Shown piece after piece: positions 7,190 to 12,013 of a stretch of DNA of 12,013 nucleotides. This DNA comes from JAEXNA01 sp050486105 (GTDB lineage Bacteria; Vulcanimicrobiota; Xenobia; Xenobiales; JADMJV01), in the NCBI GenBank assembly GCA_050486105.1, contig JBJHCR010000200.1, positions 1 to 12,013 of the forward strand, written 5' to 3'. A program made the translations under genes and the position numbers. The notes under the pieces are model-generated. The model was not told the origin of the DNA and ran no database searches. It saw nothing but the letters and a program-made list of their open reading frames with translations. The first letter of the stretch is position 1, and every line of letters begins with the position of its first letter.

Positions 7190-10100
7190 AACATCAACTT
7201 ACAGCCGCGGATTTTCCGGCCTTTTTTAAGGCGCTCAATAGAAAGGACTTCGACCCGTTTCCCTGGCAGTCTGAATTGGCCAAAAAGGTTCTGGAAGAGA
7301 AGTCCTGGCCTCTCACCATTGACCTCCCCACTTCCTTTGGTAAGACCTCGTGCCTGCAAGTCGCGCTCTTCGCTCTGGCCTGTCTTGGGAATGAAAGCCC
7401 GCGTCGAATCTTCTTCGTTGTCGATCGCCGTATCATCGTGGATGCCGCCTATCAGAAGGCCCAAGAATGGGCTAAACTACTAAAAAGTGCGTCAGAAGGC
7501 GTCCTATTCAAAGCTAAAGAGAATCTCTTATACCTTGCTGGTCACGAAATCCTAATAGATGACTTCCTTTGTCCCCTGAAGGTTTATCAACTTCGAGGAG
7601 GCGTGTACCGAGACAGTTCCTGGATCGAAAACCCTCTGGCCCCGTCAATCGTCTGCACAACCGTGGATCAGATCGGGTCTCGCCTTTTCTTTCGCGGATA
7701 CGGAGTCAGTGAGAAGACGTTGCCCCGCCACGCGGCCCTCGTTGGCAACGATAGTCTCATTATTCTAGACGAGGCCCACTGTTCCCGACCTTTCGAACAA
7801 ACTATGCGTCGCTTCGAACGCCTGAGGATTCACGAGGGCTCTCAGGACCAGGCCGTTAAAGGCTCACCGCAGTTTGTGGTGATGTCCGCAACCCCCGCGA
7901 AATTCGATGAGATTTCGGAGGCCGAGCCAAGACAGCCGAAGTTCACTTTTTGTGACTGCGACCGTGAGCACCAGCTTTTGGCTCAACGCCTAAGCTCTGT
8001 AAAAGAAACCGAACTTGTAGTGTTCAACGGTGTGAAAGGACTTAAATTCGAGAAGAAGCTTTCCAACGAGCTTTTGAAATTTGCTCAGTCCGCCCTGGAG
8101 GAGCACCAAGCAACCCGGCTTGCAGTGATGGTCAACAACGTTTCAACAGCCAGGGAAACAGCGAAGTTATTGCGCGAAAAGCTGGCAAAGAAAGCCGACG
8201 TAGTGTTAATGACGGGCAGAATGCGAGAACTCGATCGGCGGGAGTTATTGGAGACCTGGGAGCCGATTCTCCGTTCGAACCCGGAGAAGGAGCCGGACAG
8301 GCCAGTCGTGGTTGTAGCCACCCAGTGCCTGGAGGTTGGGGCGGACTTCGACTTTGACAGTATGATCACCGAGTGCGCCAGTCTCAGTGCCATAGAACAA
8401 AGATTTGGCCGCTTGGACCGTCTGGGTGAGAGAAAACGGGTTCGGGCTTGGATTGGCGTTCGAGAAGATCAGCAGAATACCGGCGGCAAGGAAGACCCAA
8501 TCTACGGCGAGGCTATGCCTTATACTTGGCAGTGGCTAAGCGAACACAGCCAGAAAACCGAAGACGGCACCTTCCTCGACCTCGGGATCGGCCACCTGAG
8601 AAGATTGAAGAGCGAGACCAGCCCGGATGAATTGGCTAAGGTCAACACAGTGGCTCGGAACGCGCCGATTCTACTTCCTCCGTATCTCGACTGCTGGGTT
8701 CAAACTTCTCCCCGCCCTCTGCCCGAAGCGGAGGTGGCCCCTTTTCTTCGGGGTGAAGAACGAGCGTCGAATGATGTTCGCGTCATTTGGCGGGACCAGG
8801 TTTCAGGTCGAGACAAGAATAGCCTACTGGAAGAGCTAGTTTTGCGACCTCCTTCGGTCAGCGAGAGTCTGGCCGTTCCTATAGCACTCTTTCGTTCCTG
8901 GGTGACTCCGGGAGTTAAAGCCGAAGGAAAAGGCGAGGATATCGAAGGGTTCGGGTCCGATGACGAGGGAACAGAAGACAGAGGGAGCAGTATTGATCCG
9001 GTTCTACGGTCTCGTATTCTCCGGTATCTAGGCTCTAGCGATGAGAATACGGACTTCCTAAAGTGGACGAACCAAATCAAACCCAATGATCTGTTCATCA
9101 TTGACGCGGGCGCCGAAGGGTCGGAAATCCTCGGCGACTTCTATCCGGTCTCTTCTGACAACCAAGGAGAGGCGATTCGCTGGGACCGGGGCGACGAAGC
9201 CCAACTTCTCTCGCGCCAGAAAGCCGCCCTCTCACTTTCAAAAAGGACTCTCGCGCAACTGAGGAGGTGGGCTGAAGAGGCCAGCGATAAGTGCGACGTC
9301 TTCGTATGGCAGCAAATCGAAACTTTTCTATACCCGGAAGAGAGCGAAGAAGTCTTTGAACCTGATTTGTTAGATCGGCGTGAACTCTGGAGCATGTTGG
9401 AAGGACTCAAGGATTCCAAGGCCCCGCAAGATAGCGAATGCTACCGAAGGTATCGGATGATCGCGGGTCACATCGCTGAAAACAAGGGAGCGGCTTCCGT
9501 TAGCCACTTCAAGACAGAAGAGGGGTATCGCTATGTCCTTACCGTTCCGAAGAGAATCGAACTGGAGGACGAATTGCTACTCACCGAAGAGGATGCCGAA
9601 CCGGTCGACGATAACCTTCGCAGTTTGGAAGCTGAGGATAATCAACGAATCTCACAGGAGGCCCATGCGGAACTGGGCGAGGTTCTAGACGTCGAGGAAG
9701 AGGCTGAGGGCAATCAGCAAGTCTCACTGGAGGCCCATTGCGCGCGTGTAGGTGCCCTGGCTGCGCGCCTTGCCGAGCGCCTCGGTTTGTCCGCCGAATT
9801 GGTGAGTGACTTAAAGCTCGCCGGGGAACTCCACGATCTTGGTAAAGCGGATATGCGTTTTCAAGCCTGGTTGTGCGATGGCTCTCACGCATTCGCGAGT
9901 GCGCTCTCCAAAGCGATTGCCAAGTCCGGCAAGAAATACAGCCTAGCTGAGATGAAGCGGTGCCGGGCCGATGCGGGTTATCCGAAGGGAAAGCGGCATG
10001 AGTTTCTGTCCGCCGCGGTCATTTACGAAGAAGATCACCTGCTGGCAGCCGCCCACGATCCTGATCTCGTGCATTACCTAGTGGCGGTTCACCACGGCTT

Positions 10101-11424
10101 TGCTCGTCCGTTTCCTCTGGAGGTTGAAGACCGAGAAAGCTGTGAGTTGAAGTCACCCGAGCTGTTCTCATTGTCGCGGTCAAAGGATATCTGTTCCGAT
10201 TTTGGAGACCCTCTCAAGGGACACGCCGAACGTTTCTGGAGACTGGTGAAGCGATATGGTTGGTGGCAGCTTGCTTTGCTAGAAACAGTTTTGACCAGCG
10301 CCGATGGCCTTTCTAGTGGTAACCGGGAAATTGTACTCGTCACGCCCAAACTGAAATTCGCGGGACAAAAGACTCAAACGACGAAGAGTCGCCCTGAGAA
10401 GAGCGAACATAGGTTGGAGTTGCCAGGCTTGCAAGGCACAAACCTGCTGGCGTTCCTAGCTACCCTCGGTGCCTTTCGACAGATCAGTCGTGAGAAGCCA
10501 AACAGCGATTTTCGTTTGTCTTGGAGCCCCACAGGAACTTGGACGCCCGTACTCCACAGCACGAGGCCTATCGAGCCAGAAAGTCTTTTGGATTGTTTGG
10601 AGTCAGCGTTACAGGATCGGGAGTTTGAGTACTTTTTGACGGGCTCTCGAGCTTCAGACGCTAATGGAAAAACGTTTGAACTGGACCCGAACAAATACGA
10701 CGAAGACAATTTCTTGCGTCGAGCACAGGAACTATTGGAGAAAGCTCTCGAGGGGGATTCAACCCAGCTCGATTGGCTATGCGCCTTCGTCGCGCCTGTG
10801 CGGAGATATGTAGCAGGAAAGCCCGAGGAGATTCTTGGAAATACTGCATTTCGAACCCTAGGAGCGGGCCGGACAAGCCTGATCGCTGCCATCAAAGAGC
10901 TTAGAAAGATAACCAAGAAAAAACACCTGCGAGAAGCTCTCTTTGCTCCCTGGTCCTACGGAGATCTGAAGAACAATCTACGTCTCGACCCGATCGATGA
11001 TAGGCGTTATGCACTCATGGGCTCGACTCCCACCAACGACAGCGCCGAACCCACCAGGACCATGTGGGGAGCTAATCGCTTGGCTCTTGAGGCCTTCCCG
11101 CTTTTTCCTGTGTGGCCGGGGATTCGAAGAGTCGATACGGCAGGCTTCGTCACCCGAGGTTCAAGCAACACTTACTTTCACTGGCCTATCTGGATCAAGC
11201 CCATGGACCTCTTGGCGATTCGGTCGCTCCTGTGGGTGCGCGATTGGCACGAAGACAAATACGAGACTGCCCGAGAAGCTTTAAGCATCGCCACAGTCTA
11301 CCGCTCCCAGCGTTTCAACTTTGGGAAATACCGGAACTTCGCTCCGGCTCAAGAGCTTCCTCAAAAACCAGACGAAATAGCCCTCAAGGTTGCCGGAAAG
11401 GAAGTGCTACTTTTGCGGCGCTGA
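7186..11424 (+). CDS. cas3: Cas3 helicase-HD nuclease fused to a Cas8-like C-terminal domain
   Basis: This 1412-residue protein drives target degradation. Residues about 20-430 form the SF2 helicase: P-loop PTSFGKT (48-54), DEAH (195-198), MSAT (233-236), and motif VI QRFGRLDR (405-412). Residues 490-800 are the linker region typical of type I-G Cas3. The HD nuclease lies after the helicase, the reverse of most Cas3 enzymes but normal for I-G: H851, H883-D884, H938, H969-H970 and D1040 are all present. From about 1077 a further ~335 residues resemble the separate Cas8-like subunit of other I-G loci, opening with LPGLQGTNLLAFLATLGAF. The first HD motif is preceded by a partial duplicate of itself. 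The GTG start at 7186 overlaps the csb2 stop, with GGAGG 10 bases upstream. As last gene of the operon it is translationally coupled to csb2. Cas3 identity is secure; the C-terminal assignment is from recalled family patterns. Confidence 0.94.
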   Translation: MKHQLTAADFPAFFKALNRKDFDPFPWQSELAKKVLEEKSWPLTIDLPTSFGKTSCLQVALFALACLGNESPRRIFFVVDRRIIVDAAYQKAQEWAKLLKSASEGVLFKAKENLLYLAGHEILIDDFLCPLKVYQLRGGVYRDSSWIENPLAPSIVCTTVDQIGSRLFFRGYGVSEKTLPRHAALVGNDSLIILDEAHCSRPFEQTMRRFERLRIHEGSQDQAVKGSPQFVVMSATPAKFDEISEAEPRQPKFTFCDCDREHQLLAQRLSSVKETELVVFNGVKGLKFEKKLSNELLKFAQSALEEHQATRLAVMVNNVSTARETAKLLREKLAKKADVVLMTGRMRELDRRELLETWEPILRSNPEKEPDRPVVVVATQCLEVGADFDFDSMITECASLSAIEQRFGRLDRLGERKRVRAWIGVREDQQNTGGKEDPIYGEAMPYTWQWLSEHSQKTEDGTFLDLGIGHLRRLKSETSPDELAKVNTVARNAPILLPPYLDCWVQTSPRPLPEAEVAPFLRGEERASNDVRVIWRDQVSGRDKNSLLEELVLRPPSVSESLAVPIALFRSWVTPGVKAEGKGEDIEGFGSDDEGTEDRGSSIDPVLRSRILRYLGSSDENTDFLKWTNQIKPNDLFIIDAGAEGSEILGDFYPVSSDNQGEAIRWDRGDEAQLLSRQKAALSLSKRTLAQLRRWAEEASDKCDVFVWQQIETFLYPEESEEVFEPDLLDRRELWSMLEGLKDSKAPQDSECYRRYRMIAGHIAENKGAASVSHFKTEEGYRYVLTVPKRIELEDELLLTEEDAEPVDDNLRSLEAEDNQRISQEAHAELGEVLDVEEEAEGNQQVSLEAHCARVGALAARLAERLGLSAELVSDLKLAGELHDLGKADMRFQAWLCDGSHAFASALSKAIAKSGKKYSLAEMKRCRADAGYPKGKRHEFLSAAVIYEEDHLLAAAHDPDLVHYLVAVHHGFARPFPLEVEDRESCELKSPELFSLSRSKDICSDFGDPLKGHAERFWRLVKRYGWWQLALLETVLTSADGLSSGNREIVLVTPKLKFAGQKTQTTKSRPEKSEHRLELPGLQGTNLLAFLATLGAFRQISREKPNSDFRLSWSPTGTWTPVLHSTRPIEPESLLDCLESALQDREFEYFLTGSRASDANGKTFELDPNKYDEDNFLRRAQELLEKALEGDSTQLDWLCAFVAPVRRYVAGKPEEILGNTAFRTLGAGRTSLIAAIKELRKITKKKHLREALFAPWSYGDLKNNLRLDPIDDRRYALMGSTPTNDSAEPTRTMWGANRLALEAFPLFPVWPGIRRVDTAGFVTRGSSNTYFHWPIWIKPMDLLAIRSLLWVRDWHEDKYETAREALSIATVYRSQRFNFGKYRNFAPAQELPQKPDEIALKVAGKEVLLLRR
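9631..9738 (+). repeat. Short tandem duplication before the Cas3 HD motif
   Basis: Bases 9631-9666 and 9703-9738 match at 30 of 36 positions, offset by 72 bases (24 codons). Each copy encodes a block ending in Glu-Ala-His: H827 in the first, H851 in the second. H851 is in register with the rest of the HD motif (CARVGALAARLAERL), so the second copy is presumed functional. The region is rich in Glu and Asp and probably a flexible linker. Confidence 0.75.
10414..11421 (+). other. Cas8-like (Cas3-extension) domain of the Cas3 protein
   Basis: Residues about 1077-1412 follow a charged, Lys/Glu/Thr-rich linker (1058-1076) after the complete HD domain. They open with LPGLQGTNLLAFLATLGAFRQ (1080-1100; the first residue of the run is L1079), a pattern typical of CRISPR large-subunit proteins, then LSWSPTGTWTPVL. 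Later come WGANRLALEAFPLFPVWPG (1294-1312) and FHWPIWIKPMDLLAIRSLL (1331-1349). From memory, separate type I-G subunits (Cas8g, or proteins named Cas3-extension) share these patterns. Cas8g ties Cas3 to the complex and spans the belly of Cascade. The frame is continuous with cas3 and no internal stop or ribosome site suggests a separate product. Confidence 0.65.
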
Positions 11425-11519
11425 GGGAAGTGGGGGAGTGGCTACTCCTGACATCTTGGAGCTTTGGCTGCTGGAGCGAGCCTTGGGTGGCTTCCTCACC
11501 AGCCAAGCCCCCCTTGCCC
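11425..11519. terminator. Convergent gap with weak hairpins, possible terminator region
   Basis: Cas3 and the Rpn gene end facing each other across 95 bases. GGAGT (11435-11439) pairs with ACTCC (11444-11448) around four bases. A longer imperfect stem, CTTGGGTGG (11482-11490) with CCAGCCAAG (11499-11507), has one G-G mismatch. Neither has a clear T-run on either strand, so an intrinsic terminator is not established. Confidence 0.25.
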
Positions 11520-12013
11520 CTACTCCCGAGGCAGCTGCTCGATCTCAGCGTGGGACAGTCCCGTGGCTTCGGCGATCCGCACCACCGAAAGGCCCATGAT
11601 TTTGAGCTTTGCTGCGGTCTCTCTTCGGGCCTTGTATTCGCCTTCAGCTTGGCCTTGCTCCCTGCCTTGCTCCAGGCCTTGTTCGAGGCCTTGCTCGAGG
11701 CCCAACTGCTTGCCCTCTGTCAGGCCTTTCTGGTAACCCTTCTCTATGCCGATACGTTCGGCAAGATTGATATGAGGCACGGCTTGTTTCCTTTCATAGG
11801 CCATCAGGTCGCTGTAAAATTTCAGCTCCTCGGGCTTGGGTAGCTTCAAGATCCATTCTAGCAGATGAAACAGCAGCCGAACATCGTTGCTGCTGTATCC
11901 GGTGTGGTAGAGGCTTCGTACTAAGCGAAAGAGATGCTCTCTTCGGCGGGCCGGATTCTTTTTGGTCTGTTTGGAATAGATGGTTGCGGCGGCGATCTTT
12001 CCGAAGGGGTTGC
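11520..12013 (-). CDS. Rpn-family recombination-promoting nuclease/transposase, C-terminal part
   Basis: The frame is open from the TGA-side end at 11520 to the right edge, so only the C-terminal ~164 residues are present and the start lies outside. The part seen begins NPFGKIAAATIY and continues REHLFRLVRSLYHTGYSSNDV, then EELKFYSDLMAYERKQAVPHINLAERIGIEKG. This order is typical of the Rpn/PD-(D/E)XK putative transposase proteins, whose nuclease residues would lie in the missing N-terminal half. A Gly-Leu-Glu-Gln repeat tract and a helix-turn-helix-like tail (MGLSVVRIAEATGLSHAEIEQL) follow. These proteins are widespread, often multi-copy, and linked to DNA cleavage and recombination in E. coli. 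It is convergent with the cas operon and no functional link is implied. Confidence 0.8.
   Translation of the reverse strand, partial: NPFGKIAAATIYSKQTKKNPARRREHLFRLVRSLYHTGYSSNDVRLLFHLLEWILKLPKPEELKFYSDLMAYERKQAVPHINLAERIGIEKGYQKGLTEGKQLGLEQGLEQGLEQGREQGQAEGEYKARRETAAKLKIMGLSVVRIAEATGLSHAEIEQLPRE
11643..11702 (-). repeat. Gly-Leu-Glu-Gln coding repeat tract
   Basis: Within the Rpn gene, three perfect GLEQ units are followed by GREQ and GQAE, encoded by near-identical 12-base units. The tract should form a charged helix or coiled coil. Such tracts vary in copy number by slippage between related Rpn proteins. Confidence 0.75.

Noticed and set aside
9279..9288. Ten-base match (GGCCAGCGAT) to the CRISPR repeat inside cas3
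   Set aside because: The match stops after 10 bases and lacks the other half of the stem. In a 12-kb window a 10-base match to a 36-base repeat is expected by chance and codon use; it is not an anti-repeat.
7186..11424. A wholly new defence system in the 4.2-kb gene
   Set aside because: All helicase and HD motifs of a type I-G Cas3 are in place and the neighbours are csb1 and csb2, so it is a Cas3 with an added domain, not a new system.
11112..11843. 243-codon plus-strand frame overlapping the end of cas3 and the Rpn gene
   Set aside because: Its length comes from reading antisense through the repetitive Gly-Leu-Glu-Gln tract and out of frame through cas3. Both overlapped genes have strong family support.

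Overview
The window holds almost all of a type I-G (formerly I-U) CRISPR-Cas locus, followed at the right edge by part of a Rpn-type nuclease/transposase gene. The DNA is bacterial: genes are dense, most join by 4-base stop/start overlaps, and starts are ATG, GTG or TTG. Base composition is moderately GC-rich by eye. Both the Csb1/Csb2 family and the Gly-Leu-Glu-Gln-rich Rpn family are scattered across several phyla, so I do not assign a taxon.

Layout, left to right. Positions 1-793 are a CRISPR array of 11 identical 36-base repeats that runs off the left edge. Positions 794-1001 are its leader. On the minus strand follow cas2, a cas4-cas1 fusion, and a WYL-domain transcriptional regulator. 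A 247-base divergent intergenic region (3926-4172) separates this arm from the plus-strand effector operon: csb1 (the Cas7 backbone), csb2 (a Cas5-Cas6 fusion that processes crRNA), and a 1412-codon cas3. A 95-base convergent gap then separates cas3 from the truncated minus-strand Rpn gene.

How the parts work together. Cas4-Cas1 and Cas2 select and insert spacers at the leader end (right side) of the array. The array is transcribed leftward, so each crRNA would carry a GTTGAAGC-type 5' handle. Csb2 would cut the precursor, Csb1 would coat the guide, and Cas3 would unwind and degrade the target. No separate cas8/csx17/csb3 gene is present. Instead the last ~335 residues of Cas3, after a complete HD nuclease domain, look like the type I-G Cas8-like subunit, so recruiter and nuclease appear to be one polypeptide.

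The most useful regulatory observation is a 21-base element present twice (19 of 21 bases identical). It lies in the same orientation about 45-50 bases upstream of the first effector gene (csb1) and of the first adaptation gene (cas4-cas1). It is a good candidate for a shared operator, perhaps for the WYL protein encoded between the two copies. A separate perfect 9-base inverted repeat also lies in the divergent region. I see no wholly new kind of system: this is a recognisable type I-G locus with an unusual fused effector and a legible regulatory layout.
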